The position numbers and the translations under genes are program-made. This document shows positions 28,441-40,900 of a stretch of DNA of 64,000 nt, in pieces (the first letter of the stretch is position 1; every line of letters starts with the position of its first letter). The stretch is from NCBI GenBank assembly GCA_947179485.1, contig OX359248.1, forward strand, positions 34,097,565 to 34,161,564. Reading direction: 5' to 3'. A model generated the notes under the pieces. The model did not search any database. It was given only the letters and a program-made list of their open reading frames with translations, and was not told the origin of the DNA. This DNA comes from Allacma fusca (Eukaryota > Arthropoda > Collembola > Symphypleona > Sminthuridae).

Positions 28441-28999
28441 AAGACACTTTTTGTATATCTGATGCTGAGGTCGCGGGAGGATATACATAAATGTAGAATC
28501 TCTCATGTGTTTGCCCGTTCGGGTAGTAGTAATAGAGTACAGCTGAAACATTAGTGGTATAGAATCCTTTAAAGAGATGTTGGATGAGGAAAAAAATATA
28601 TATAGAAAGTATTTTTAGTCTCAGGGTGAGAAGAGATGGTGAACTAAACCAAGTGACTGACTATCAGTATTTTAGACTCCCTGTAAGTAGAACTTAGCCA
28701 GAGAACATTACTTCACTTTGATTCCTTCGGATCGGTCGCTATCGTGAATTTAACAAGAAGTAACGGGAGAAGAAGCAGAAGAAGAAGAAGACAACGCAGT
28801 TGGGAAGGAGAGACAGTTTTTTTTCTGATAAGGCGTCGATAACAGCATCAATTTCTCTCGTGTTATTTACTGCTCTTCGAGGTGTATATAGTAGTACTGT
28901 ACTGTAGTAGTCTACAAAATAATTCGAAGCAAACAAGTCCACGTTTTAAAAGCTTCTGTAGAGAGCCAAAATCTTTTCACAGCGTGTATTTCTCTCCTC

Positions 29000-29001
<2 letters not shown>

Positions 29002-29042
<41 letters not shown>

Positions 29043-29055
29043 GTCTCTGTCTCTG
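29002..29055. repeat. (CT)n microsatellite with CTGTCT tail
   Basis: CT run of about 17 units followed by four CTGTCT hexamers. Confidence 0.9.
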
Positions 29056-29674
29056 CTGTGCCTCTCGGACTCTCGCTCGCTCCCTTCCATTTTTGATGAA
29101 ATACTTTTTGAAACTAATCTAATCAGCAGAGTTTGTATAAAGAAATAACGAGAGATTTATTTATTTTTCGATAATACTCACGACTCACATCCAGAAAATC
29201 AAGTCTATGCAGAAAATAAACTGTAAATATACTATATACAAAAATAATAAGTGGGGAATTATATATTGGGAATAAATTTGAATAATAATAATAATAAAAC
29301 GAGAAGAACCAACCCTTCCAGCAAGCACAGAAATTTTTGTACAGGATTTTTATGTGCCTATGTGAAAATATTTCCCTTGTACTTTTTTTTTGTCCTGCAG
29401 TACCATTTCAAATAGGTACTGGAAGTATATTATTGCAGTGGCAACGTTATATATATAAATAAGGACATGTGTGATTTGAGCATGTATATTATTATATAAG
29501 ACGTGGAGAAGTGTGGAGGCAGGTTATTACAAAGCATGCTGAAAAGATTGCCTCATGTTATTATTATCATTATATAATTCAAAAAAATTTCGAGTTCAAA
29601 TAACAGAGTCAAGTGTTATTGTTGTGCAGCAACTGTTGTTGGTTTAAAGTGAGAAACGACGCTATATAGCTACT

Positions 29675-29677
<3 letters not shown>

Positions 29678-29709
<32 letters not shown>
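29678..29709. repeat. (AT)n microsatellite
   Basis: Pure AT run of about 15 units, about 1 kb before the start codon of the long exon. Confidence 0.9.
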
Positions 29710-30722
29710 CAAAAGTTACCCGGCCGGGTTGTGCAAATTTTTATGTTATTTTCCCCTTCATTTGGAAAGACATTGAGAATTGTTACACGCATAAGCATCA
29801 CGTCGTTGATGCTTCAACTTTCTGGTAACTCTGCACTTCTTCTCCTTTGCTGCTGTTGAAGTCAAATAAGGATTTTTTTTACCTGCAGAATTCCACCGCA
29901 GCGGAAAGTCACCTTCTTTTGTTGTTGTTCACGCGTTAGATTACACCGGGCAAAGAAGTTTCACACTTCACCTCTCAGTATTTTCTTCACGAGCAGAAAT
30001 ACAGTAGTAGTCGTTGTTATCTCTGTCCTCTCTCCTTGTGCTTTGTACCTGGACTTCCGTCTTCAACTTCCCATTGGCTGATTGAATGGAAGAGCAAATC
30101 AACGTTTGTAGTTGAGAAGGCCCAGTAGCTTATTATTAGTCACAGAGTATACATGATATAGTTATATAGATAGTTCAACAAGTGATTCATATTCTAGAAG
30201 TCTGAAAATTCCAGAGAAAAAAAAAAATAACACATCAATTTTGTTTCAAATTGTCTGGAAATGTTTTTATATAGAATATTAAATAGTATCAAGGTCTTCT
30301 TAAATACATAGAAATAATGAGATAAGGAAGATATATATAATTACATATACACAGAGAGAATTATATTTATACGTGTACATTTGTTAGGAAGCGAGATAAG
30401 GATTCGGAGGCTTGTATATATAATTACTTATATATATATATATCCACATATAGGGCTTAAAATAGAAGAGCACGGAACGAAGGAGAGAGAGAGACAGGCA
30501 AAATATAAAATATTAGGATTTTTTTCTCTCACTTGCTGAGAGAATTTTTTTTGGGAGTGATGATAAATACAGTTTGAATCAAAAGGGTTTTGATTTTGGA
30601 AGTTGTAAGAGACGGCGATCCACAGGCGTTTGTTGGATTTGGTAGTGTTGTTAGTATTTGTGTTTTGTCTGGAGTTGTGGTTTGCCACGACAAATACTGG
30701 GGAGGACTTTGCTCACTGTACT

Positions 30723-33077
30723 ATGAGCTCAACATCAGGTGGAACTTCATCATCATCATCAAGGCCTCGTCGAAATTTATACGGGCGCTCTGCCACCACT
30801 AGTGTGACTCAACTTTTGTCCGAATCCGACGTTGTTAAAACTTGTTCAAATCTTCTTCAACGGCTGACAGCTAAAAATAATCTGATTCCTGCTTCTTCTT
30901 CTTCTTCGGCTATCTCTTCTCCTTCATCTCGTTCTGACCATAATAGTCATCTATTAGGGAAAAGTCCTAACAGTTATAATATGGCATCATCCCGGGGATT
31001 GAACGGAAATGGAAGTACTAGTCACATCACACCCGACTCACCTCGTCATTTAGGGAGTCGGAAGAACTCAACTGCCTCAAATTGTTCAAATGCCTCAGAC
31101 TCATATACTTTTGTAAAATACAAACCACCCCTACCAACTAGTCATCATGGTCTGAGCAATAATAATTCAAATGTAAATGTGGCTTCAAGTACGACAAATA
31201 ATAATAATATTGGGGAAAATGGAAGCTCAACAGGGAAAAATAGTAGTTTGGGAAAATTAAATTTTTCCTATTTTGGAAATGACCGACTGAAGGAGTTGGA
31301 ACAGAAATTCTCTGAAAGATATAATCGGTTGTTTGGGCCGGGAAGTGGAAATGAAATTTCTACGGCTGGTGGTGCTCCTTCATCCTCCTCATCATCCACT
31401 TTGGGGGGTACTTCAGGGAAAACAAGTTTACGGGATGTGAGAAATAATGTGAAGAATCAAGGAGGAGGAAGTAGTAATGAGAATGAAGATTTTCGAGGTT
31501 ATGGTTTGACCAAGAGTGCCTCTACTTGTGGGGGGAGACAACACTATGGAAGTGTATCTAGTCCATATGGGATAGGCTTGGGAAGTAGTAGTTATGGGAA
31601 TGTGAACAATCCCAGTCATGACTCTCTATCTTTGTCGTCTGGAGGTCATCACACAGGGTACTCATCCCGAAATAGAGATACGGGAGGAGGAGGAGGAGGA
31701 GGGCTTAATTCAAATTATGATTTTTCTCGTCGGAATTATGGGCTAGCTAAGAGTGCCAGTAGTAGTGTGATTCAGGATGCTGGCCTGGGACCAGAGAGTG
31801 GAGCCTCTACTTATAATAATTATGGATTAGGTTTGGCAGGACCAGTGAGTAGTGTCGGTGGTAGTAGTAGTAGTAGTACTAGTGGGGGTGGGAGTGGGAA
31901 GTATTATCCTTACTTGGGCTTAGGTACTACTAGTCGACTCTTTGGATCAAATAATACTCTTGAGCCCGTGCCGGAGGTTCGGAGACAAACTCTGGCCTAC
32001 GGTCATCATCGGGGTCGGGATCGTGACTTGAGCGGTGGATTAGTCAGATCTAGCACGAGTCAAAATTTAGATAGAACTCCGTCCGAAGATTTTAGTGAAG
32101 GTAGTTACAAGCAAGATGAGGATCATCTTGGAGGAGGAACAGCGAATGGGTCATCATCAGCGAGTCAGAGAAGAAACTCGTATAAATTACCCTCACGGTA
32201 TTATTACAGACGCTACAGACACAAGTCTTCCTATGTCCCGGCAAAGGAAGCCTCACCCCTAACTTTTACAAATGAGAAAGCCCCACACCTTGCGGATGAT
32301 GACAATAATAATTTGACGGGCTTACTCAGTACGGGTGCTAATGGTCATGGTGGTGGTGGTGGTGGTGTTGGGGGTGTCATCCCATCCTCCCATGTCCTGG
32401 CCTACGACATTACCCCAAGGAGTAAGGCCCTAAAGGATGCTGATGATATTCTGGCTGTACCTGAGGACGCTCATGTCCCTACCAGTACTACTAGTAGTAG
32501 TAGTATTATTGGTAGTAAATCCGGAGGAGGGGTGGGCTCATCCTCAATCCTCCCCCTCCTTGATACTAGCAATAAAGAAAACGAATCCGAAGAACCCATT
32601 GACCCCGTAGAATTACTGAGGAAGAAAGAAATTGAAGAGCTTATCAAGAAATACTCGGGCATCACCTACACCTCTAGTAAATACGTCCAATTAAAAAATT
32701 CCGGAGGCAATAATAGTCTTAGCAATAATAACAGTAGTACTAGTATTATTAATAATAGTAATGTCACAAACGGCAATACGGAATGTCATGCTGCTACTGC
32801 CGCGTCCGTGTCTGCTGCTGCTGCTGGTTCTAGCACCTCTACAAATCTTAATGATGAGACGAAGGTCTTACCCAAAAGTTCTAATCTTTTATCCTCAACG
32901 TCCTCAACCACCGCGGCTGCATCAACGAGCTCTTTACTATTGTCTCAAAGTCAACATAATATTAATTCGAGCTTGTATGCCGGCTACGGTAATAGTGGGC
33001 TGGACGAGCCCCGTTTATACTCTTCGAAAAGTTTCAGGCAGAAGGATCGCTTGAATCCTGTGATATTCAGTGAACGC
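30723..33077 (+). CDS. Large Ser/Asn/Gly-rich N-terminal exon, probably of the long LAMMER kinase isoform
   Basis: One uninterrupted exon of 785 codons. I start it at the ATG at 30723 (MSSTSGGTSSSSSRPRRN...), which has A at -3; the frame is open upstream to 30609 but has no ATG there. It ends at a perfect GTAAGT donor (33078) in phase 0, before the frame runs into intron sequence. The protein is mostly disordered, with poly-Ser, poly-Asn and poly-Gly tracts. Two parts look ordered: residues about 14-50 (RPRRNLYGRSATTSVTQLL...) and a charged helix at about 627-645 (DPVELLRKKEIEELIKKYS). Repeated motifs YGLTKSAST, YGLAKSASS and NNYGLGLAG occur in the middle. I see no catalytic motif. Known Doa kinases have long isoforms with big extra N-termini, and the phase matches the kinase exon at 37871 (joined length about 1161 aa). 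That link is inferred; a separate gene is possible. Confidence 0.85.
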
Positions 33078-33600
33078 GTAAGTTTATATATTTACTACTC
33101 ATTTCATTCTCTTCAATTCCTCATAAAATAACTTTATGTTTATTATTTAATGCGCTGAAGTGGCAAAATGATCTACATGCTATTTTTTTCCCTGTATAGC
33201 ATGTAACTCATTTTGCTTCTCCAACAAGGATTTTGATATGCATAGTGGTACACACAATAGACAACTACAACCTTCGCTTTGCTCTCATATTGTCAAATTT
33301 TGCATTTCATCGCTCACGGTACTCTAGTAATTATGTATATATGCACTTAAATACACACTCATCCTCATTGTAAGTAATAATCATTATACTTCATATGATG
33401 TATCATATATGGCACTCTCTCATAGCCAACATCCTTTACGGGACAGACGCATTTTCCCATTATCATACGTACAATCATAGAACGCACAGGGAAATATAAT
33501 AATTGTCTATTTAAATTACATTCACAAGGTATATAGGTACCTACAGAGGAATGCATATGGTCATCCAAGACTTTATAAAATAGTCGTAGGGAAATAGGGA

Positions 33601-33806
33601 AATACATATGTATCTACTTAAATGCGTATGTATCTACTTAAATGTATATCTATCTACTTAAATGCATATATATCTCCTTAAATGCATATGTTTCTACTTA
33701 AATATGTATGTATCTTCTCAAATGCATATGTATCTACTTAAATGTATACCTATCTACTTAAATACGTATGTATCTCCTTAAATGCATATGTATCTCCCTA
33801 AATGCA
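33601..33806. repeat. 20-bp minisatellite, about 10 copies
   Basis: The unit AAATGCATATGTATCTACTT repeats in an almost exact 20-bp register. Copies differ mainly in the CATATG portion (CGTATG, TATATC, TATACC) and in CTACTT versus CTCCTT. Confidence 0.9.
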
Positions 33807-34860
33807 ACAGGTACATATATACAGGGAAGTGCATAATAATAATAATTATTCAGGAGGCAGGGAATTCTGTGGAATCTTGTTGTGTCTCACAATCCACGCT
33901 TATACAAATACAATATGCTTGAGCCCCTTGTTTCTTCTGCTTGTGTTTTAATTTTATTACTATTAGTATTCTTTACATGTATTCTGTGGATTCTGGGAAG
34001 TGAGACTGGTTAAAATACTGGTTGCTCGTACTCTCTCATCTCATAGACAGACATGAGAGGCAGATAGATAGTAGAGACATAGAGCTTGAGGAATATATCA
34101 TGGCATTGGAATTCTTGAAAAATATTCTATGAGCAGTGGAATGAGGAGATAGGATGAGAGGAAGCATGAAGCATGATATTCTATTACCGCCAATTTCAAG
34201 GGACGGAAAGACCTCGTGGTTTCCTTTTATTAAATAAAAGCTACTGCTATTATAGTACAAAGCATACGGGACTGCACTATTACTCCGAGTGCACTGCGTG
34301 CTGCTGCTCCTCTTGTTGTTGTATTTTAAAGTGAATTTTTGGAAGGGAAGTGCTTGTCTCTCTATCTCTATCTATCTCTCTATATCTCTATAGTTGTCTA
34401 TATAGGGAATTAAAATGCGAGTGTGCATAAGTAAATAGGTAGTCAGTGAATAAGTCAGCTAAACGTAAACGCTCGTGTTGTTTTGTATGTATATACACAA
34501 CATGAATGAACTTTCTTCAATAAGTCCCTTATTATCTGTAAACAAGCAGGTTGAACAGAGGTATCGAGCTTATCTATATTTAGTTGAGTGGACTTTATTA
34601 ATTGTGTGGTGGTGGTGACGACGACGACGACGAGGAGGAGGAGGACGGTGATGGTCGAAGTTTGAGTTTGAAGTCACCATATATAGTGTATATGTAGAGG
34701 TAGAAGAGGGAATAAGGATATAGTTATTTGTGTGATTTTAAAATTTTGAAATACTAAAATGAATATACGTAGAATTATAGAGACTGTCGTCAGCTATATC
34801 TATGATGTGTAGTGAGTACATACCAAGTAGCAGTTAGTAGTAGTAACAGTAGGGCTGAGA

Positions 34861-34880
34861 GCACACACACACACACACAC
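34861..34880. repeat. (AC)n microsatellite
   Basis: Pure AC run of about nine units. Confidence 0.85.
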
Positions 34881-35299
34881 GTACTTAAGTAATACATACT
34901 TAGATACTTATGTACATCAAGGGAAATATTAGTATCAAACAATGAGTCAAAATACGTGTTGCATTTTTGGTCCTCCTGATAATTGTCAACAGCATCATCA
35001 ACACTGATATGTTCTATCTGGTGTTTAGTATTTTTTAGTTTATTGAAACTAGCCGGAGGAATCTGACGTTGAATAATCATAGTCAGAGGAATATATAAGT
35101 AGGAGTGTGTGAAGTTGTTGTATGAAAAAAAATTATAATAACGGAGAGGGAGAGAGACAGGGATGTATTTATTATTGTAGATGCTCAGAGGGTAGTTTTG
35201 TATAATAGAATATATAGGGCTAGGGCTACTAGTGACAATCGTCATATTTTTTAATATTTTTTTTTTAATAGTGTATTTCAGTGTTTTGTAGGATTGTAT

Positions 35300-35318
35300 A
35301 CACACACACACACACACA
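35300..35318. repeat. (AC)n microsatellite
   Basis: Pure AC run of about nine units. Confidence 0.85.
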
Positions 35319-37870
35319 GTTCTGATTATTATTATTACTATTAGTCAGTAGTGGTAATAATGATTACGAGATCACAGGCTGCTAAAAGACTGAAGTTGGA
35401 CATTACATACACACACGTAAGGTTTTATTATCAATTATATCTTGTATTGGAATCAAAAGGGCTCCAATGGAGTCAGTTGTATTTATTTTATGATAATGAG
35501 CCGGGTTAGGAAGTGTGTATAATGAAATGATATAAGGTGTAGGGTGATTATTATTGGAGGGGATTGTTGGAGAGGAGTCAGACGATGATAATTTGTGGGA
35601 GGGAATTTTGTAACATTTGCATGGTATATATCTAGGGATATATGTTGGAATTAGTTGATGATGGAGGATTTTATTTTTAGAGGTAATTATTATATCGAGA
35701 TGTATATATCGAAGTGGTAGGATTTGCGACGGATTTGTGATGAGGTGTTTGTAATTTGAAATGCAAATTGTTGATTTTGGTGAATTGAAATACGTAGTTT
35801 TAATTTGTGCGGGTGCCGGTATATGCATTTTGTGTTCCGATTTGGATGAGGTAGGTTTTGTGTTTTGAAGGGGTTTGAATTGGATTATTTGGAATTTTTG
35901 AAGTATCTCTTGGAATTATGGGCTATTGTTGAATTTTGGAGTGGATTATAATATCAATTATTATTGTTATTACTATTATTATTTAGGAGAGTAGGATCAA
36001 GCTGGAGGAAGTGACGCTTTGTTTTATAAAGAACTTTATGTTGGTGCGTATTCTCATATCGTTGGAGTTGAAGCTTGTTACTGTTTATACTTAATATTTG
36101 TGACGTTTAAAGCAGGGGTATTGTGTTCTTGTGTGTAGATTTTTTTGTTAAAAAATGGTTGAGGATAAAAATGAATCGGTAAGGGAAATGGTTTAGAGAC
36201 TTGTCTAGATTTAGAGATCGATTTGGAAATGGGATTACAAGTTGTTTTATTGGCCTCTGATGATGAGGCTCGGTATGTTTTGTAAAAAGGAGGGAGAAAT
36301 AAGGAGGCACTTATAAAATACAAGGAATATAGGGGAAAAAACTGGGGTATTATATTCAATTTAGAGATTTAAAAAAAAATGATGGGAGTTGTTGAGGGAG
36401 AGAAGATAAGTGCAGTTCTGAATGGTAGTAGTAATATGATCATGGATGTGGTTCTGTGGATGCTAATTTATAATTGATCTGGTGGGCAGATGATTTGGTG
36501 AGGAGTGAGGATTATAAATGGCTTGGCTTGGCATTGTATAATATTAATGTGGACTGTAGTATGGTTTGGCATATGGTTTTTAGTGGCATGGTAAAGGTTG
36601 GTTAGGATTGCAAATTGCAACGATTGCATGTATTAGATGAGAACTCTAGATGATAGATATATAAGTATATATTGTAAACCGGAGCAGATTATTGCGTCAG
36701 TATAAACTGTATTGTTGGGGAATGGTCGTCAAATGGTGCATCCTATGGATGTGTATATATCGATGGAAGTTATTTTGGTCAATTTATAATTATTGCGATG
36801 GTGGAGGTATACATTGACTATAGGCCTTTGCTATTTTGGCTTTGGTGTTTTATTATTGCATTTAAATGGAAGCATGTTTAGTAGTTAAGGTCTTGTTGGG
36901 TGGGGCATGGTCATTAGTATAGGAAGGAAAGGGAAAACAAGAAAAGCATCTTTTTGACTCATTAGATTTTGAACAATGGGGAAGATAGTTGTCGAGGATA
37001 TGATACAAATGTGTGTATTGTGCAAGTGGAAAGATGCATTCTAAATGGCAGTACGAATTTGAGGTTATTCATGGTCATCGATCATATTTAGAATGTAGTG
37101 GCAGGTAGAAGGTGCACAATTTTAGGGAGTAAACAATGGAGCTAGATTTTTTAAATTGAGATAGATGAAAAGGAGGAAGCAGGTTTTTGCATGAAAAAAT
37201 GGAGTAAAACTATTCAGTATGGCTGGCTATTGGCAATTGGCACATTGGCAAAGGAAAAATGCATTTTAGGTTGTGATGGTTTAGGGGTAGTATGATGATC
37301 CTTGTGGTAAGTAATTTAGTGTATGGTAGATGAGGATTTCGGATTTAATGAAATAATGATTTAATGTATGTATCAAAACTGATATTTTTAAATAAGTATG
37401 ATATATGTGTGAACTTGTACAAAGAATCAATCCTATCGTTGGTTTCCCTTCTTGTGTTTTTGCTTTTCTCGGGTGATTTAACGAACGAACGAAACTGAAT
37501 TCCTGTCTCGATTCCCCACGTTCCCATTACTTGTCATACGGGTGGTTGCTGAATCTGGTTCATGGTAATGTTCAACTGTGCGGGTGACATCGCTTCCACA
37601 ACTCAATCACTGGTGTTAAAAAATTTGGACCTATCATCTCGTTCTCGAACATGACTGAAATTGTGTGGCTGTTTTGGTGGACCTACTGATGTCTGATGTC
37701 CAATTATCTATGTGCGTCGTCTGGACTTGGACAACAATAATAAATTGATGGATTTATGGCGTCATGGCTGGTTCGGAATGCTGATGGATGACCTCTTCGG
37801 ATGGATTTTGGAAATTTGGATGGATGAACGAAAATTTCTTGGGACAAACTTTGATGGTTGACACAAACAG

Positions 37871-37949
37871 AACACTATTGCTCCACCCATCGAAGATGAT
37901 GAAGATGGACATCTGATATACAGAAAGCACGACGTGCTCCTTGATCGAT
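37871..37949 (+). CDS. Doa: Kinase exon 1: acidic [10 protein letters not shown] linker
   Basis: It encodes [20 protein letters not shown]...LLDR plus the first base of a Tyr codon. The frame has a TGA at 37859, so the only usable acceptor is the AG at 37869-37870, which has a poor pyrimidine tract. The donor is GTTCGT, which is weak. Phase agreement with the next exon (T + AT = Tyr) supports it strongly. Confidence 0.88.
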
Positions 37950-40900
37950 GTTCGTGACTCAAGTGCCATTTAAAAAACATTACCTTTCTGACTCAGTGAC
38001 ACGTTAGACTAGTATTAATAATAAATATACTAAATGAGGATATTTTAGATTTTTCCATTAAGAACAACCCTCGTTAGATATTTTTTGTCGTTGTTAGTAA
38101 TGACTTTTAGGGATTCATTTTCAAATTGTCTATACCTTCAGTGCAATAATAACTAATCTTTGTGGTTATTCCTCTGGATTTTTGAAACTATTTTCCTATA
38201 ATTTTTTAAAAACAATTTGCAAGTTTTTAGCAAATCTTTTGATTATATTTTGATTGAGTATAACAATGTCATCAGAATTTTATTTCACTTCTTTTCGGCA
38301 TACAGTAATTCATGTAGTAGTATATGTTATTGTCATGTCTTGTTTTATTTATTTTCTAACGATTTACCTACAAGTGGTGGCCACCTCTAAAATGATCCAC
38401 GACCTCAAACTGATTGATTGCCCCATACTCTTAAAAAACCTTCTCCTTATCTTTCCTGAGCCATAGTTCTATAGAAAGAATCAACTTTAGATTTATTTGT
38501 GCTATAGGAACTAATTAAGTGAATACCAATGATCTTGAGACAATCATTAATGATCGAAACAATTAAGGAAGTGTCAAACCGATGGTAGATATAATCATGT
38601 ATCAAGTACTGTTGAAATGACCTAGATTTATTTTTTGTTATTTCAGATAAAATTTTGGAGACTCTCGGGGAGGGAACTTTTGGAAAGGTGGTCAAGGTGA
38701 AAGATTTGGACAAGTAAGTTTCTCGTTGAATAATAATGATTTTGTTCACAAGTGTAAATTACCGGCCGAGTATCTGTTCTGCCAAAACAATTCTTGAGGT
38801 TTATTTATAAACTCTGGAGTTAGCTGTATGTGAGGGGAAACTTTGAATGTGTCAGCCAACTTTTTCTACAATATTATTGGTTGCAGGGAGCGTAACATTG
38901 ACATAATTTTAAGATTGGATGTATCAAACAGGAATTTATTATCAGCCTTTATCTGCCACCTGAGATGTCAAATTATAAGTTACGAATTTCATTGCCACCA
39001 AATTTTATATTACCACTGGGATGTAGAACATTTGATTTTCTGGGATGTTCTTATTTATGAGAGATGGAGCGAGCAGTATTTGTGTACAAATTTAGATGCG
39101 TACCTCAAAAGTAATATTTTGAGACTTCAACTATCAAATATTTTGTAAGTATCATTGCAGCAACTGGAGTAGCTCTATAGTGGCTGAGGAAAAGTGAGTA
39201 TGAAATTCGAAGTTGAAAATACTCTAGGTGTGAGGTTGTATTCGTAGTGCGCATTCATTATGCCCTGCTCAATATAAGTTCCATGAGCTTCAAATACCGT
39301 TAGAGTCTTCTATGTTAGGCGTGTTAGTGCTGTCCTGAGAACTATTTTTGTTTTTACTTGATCCAATTTTCTACTTGGGCTTGAACCAAATTTTTGCCTT
39401 GAAGTATGCTTATGTCCTTTTAGCTATCATTCTAAAACATTGAGCTGAATCTAATAGATTAGCCAAATAGCTATCTCGTTCCTTCTAATACCACAAGGGA
39501 CGCCGGTTTTTTTAAAGATTGTCTACAAATACGTACGGCTGAACAGGCTTAACTTTTATTTAGAAATAAAAGCAGTTCTGTATTCCTATACGGCTTTATT
39601 TTACTGTTACGAGAAATGGTTGTACTTATATGTGGTTTTCTTTTACATATAATTTTATTCCCCTTTGATTTCTATTCAAGAAATTCACTGATTCGATCGT
39701 TTCAAAATGTTAGTAATACTTGAGATGCATACGGAATTCCGGATCAAAGTACAGTGTCGCAAGTAGTAGCTGGAGCTCAACTGTTGCTTCATACTTTTTC
39801 TGGTTGCCATTCAAATATACTACTATCATGCCTGTGTGTTTTGTGTGGCAAAACTTGACAGGAGGTGAAATCATAAAGGAACTAGACTTGTAATATTGCC
39901 ACAAAGGTTTTAGAGACTTACTACTTTTGCGTTGCAGCAGGAGTTTCAGCTCGCTTTAATGTCTAATGGATGAGTCTCCGGGTAGACAAAAGTGATATAG
40001 AGACGAACTTAGGGCAGTTTAATTTTAACTTTTTTGTACGACGAACTTGAGAAAGTTAGAAGAGGAAAACTAAATGTAACTTGCGTGTTTTGGGCTTGTG
40101 GAGCGCAGGAAACTACGTTGTAACTTCTAGAGAATGTGAATTTATTGAGGTGGACGCAGCCAACAGATGGTTTTACTGCGCTCAATTTATTATTGATGAG
40201 CTTAAACCTTTTAAAGTACGGCTGGTGCTTGGATACTCGTGTATTTTTGCGTGCGTATATATTTTCTCAAGTGTATCGGAATTAATATGCGTGAATAATT
40301 TACGTTAAAGATATATTGGCTGTCGGACATTAAGTTGAAAAATATACAATGACATTTTTTGCTACTTCTAGGTGGTTATAGGTTAAAATGAGCAACTGGG
40401 ATTTGTATGTGGCGATATGTATGAAGGTTTCATTAGTATGTGTATCGCTGATTTATAGCCAATCGAATTTTAAATTTGAACACACTGGAGCCAAAATATA
40501 GTCGTTTTCAGTAGTTATAAAATTTTTAAATGAGTACTTTCAAGTTCGGTGAACATGTGAACCTCAAGTCTTGTGATTCTGTAGAATGTATATAACATTA
40601 CAAAAATATGTGGAACTAATTTAAAGGAAAATTAAATTTACAGAGATCGCATTATCGCGCTGAAGATCATTAAGAATGTGGAGAAATACCGTGAAGCAGC
40701 AAAGTTGGAGATCAATGTGCTGAAAAAGTTGGCTGAGAAAGATCCGAAGGGAAGATAGTAAGTTGTTGTTTCTCAGAAATATTTGGATTCAAAGATGCAT
40801 TGCTTTCGATAAGCTTTGTTTGTATTTAACTCGTAATTTTAAGTATGATGGACCCACAGTCGTACCCTAAATGTTTACTGTTGAAGAAGTTTGCAGTCCA

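Larger units (their letters stand above)
19912..30608. other. Non-coding stretch, probable intron
   Basis: I found no exon here that I can support well. It has the same G-over-C bias and microsatellite-rich texture as the first 19 kb. Weak exon candidates at 20374-20388 and 28208-28291 are discussed under findings. ORFs such as those at 20765-21145, 27995-28357 and 28882-29148 run through CT/GA repeats and look accidental. Confidence 0.5.
33078..37870. other. Probable intron between the long N-terminal exon and the first kinase exon
   Basis: The stretch is bounded by GTAAGT at 33078 and a weak acceptor (ACACAAACAG) ending at 37870; both flanking exons are in phase 0. I see no clear coding exon inside. 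It holds a 20-bp minisatellite (33601-33806), two (AC)n runs, a GAC/GAG trinucleotide run (about 34605-34646) and a zone of extreme C depletion (36361-36480 has 34 G and 6 C). The block 37430-37860 has more even base composition and could hide an extra short exon, but none can be defined. Confidence 0.5.

Noticed and set aside
28770..28825. AGA-rich stretch that reads as an Arg/Ser-rich peptide
   Set aside because: There is no start codon, the frame is short, and it is close to GA/CT repeats; possibly a 5' UTR, but unsupported.
30630..30722. N-terminal extension of the long exon from a TTG
   Set aside because: TTG starts are bacterial; the frame has no ATG before 30723, and the extra residues look like translated UTR.
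34605..34646. GGT/GAC/GAG run that could code an acidic tract
   Set aside because: A TAA lies directly upstream in that frame and there is no acceptor; it looks like a trinucleotide repeat in an intron.
37754..37980. Two minus-strand ORFs of about 71 codons
   Set aside because: They lie antisense to the first kinase exon and its intron flanks and have no recognisable content.
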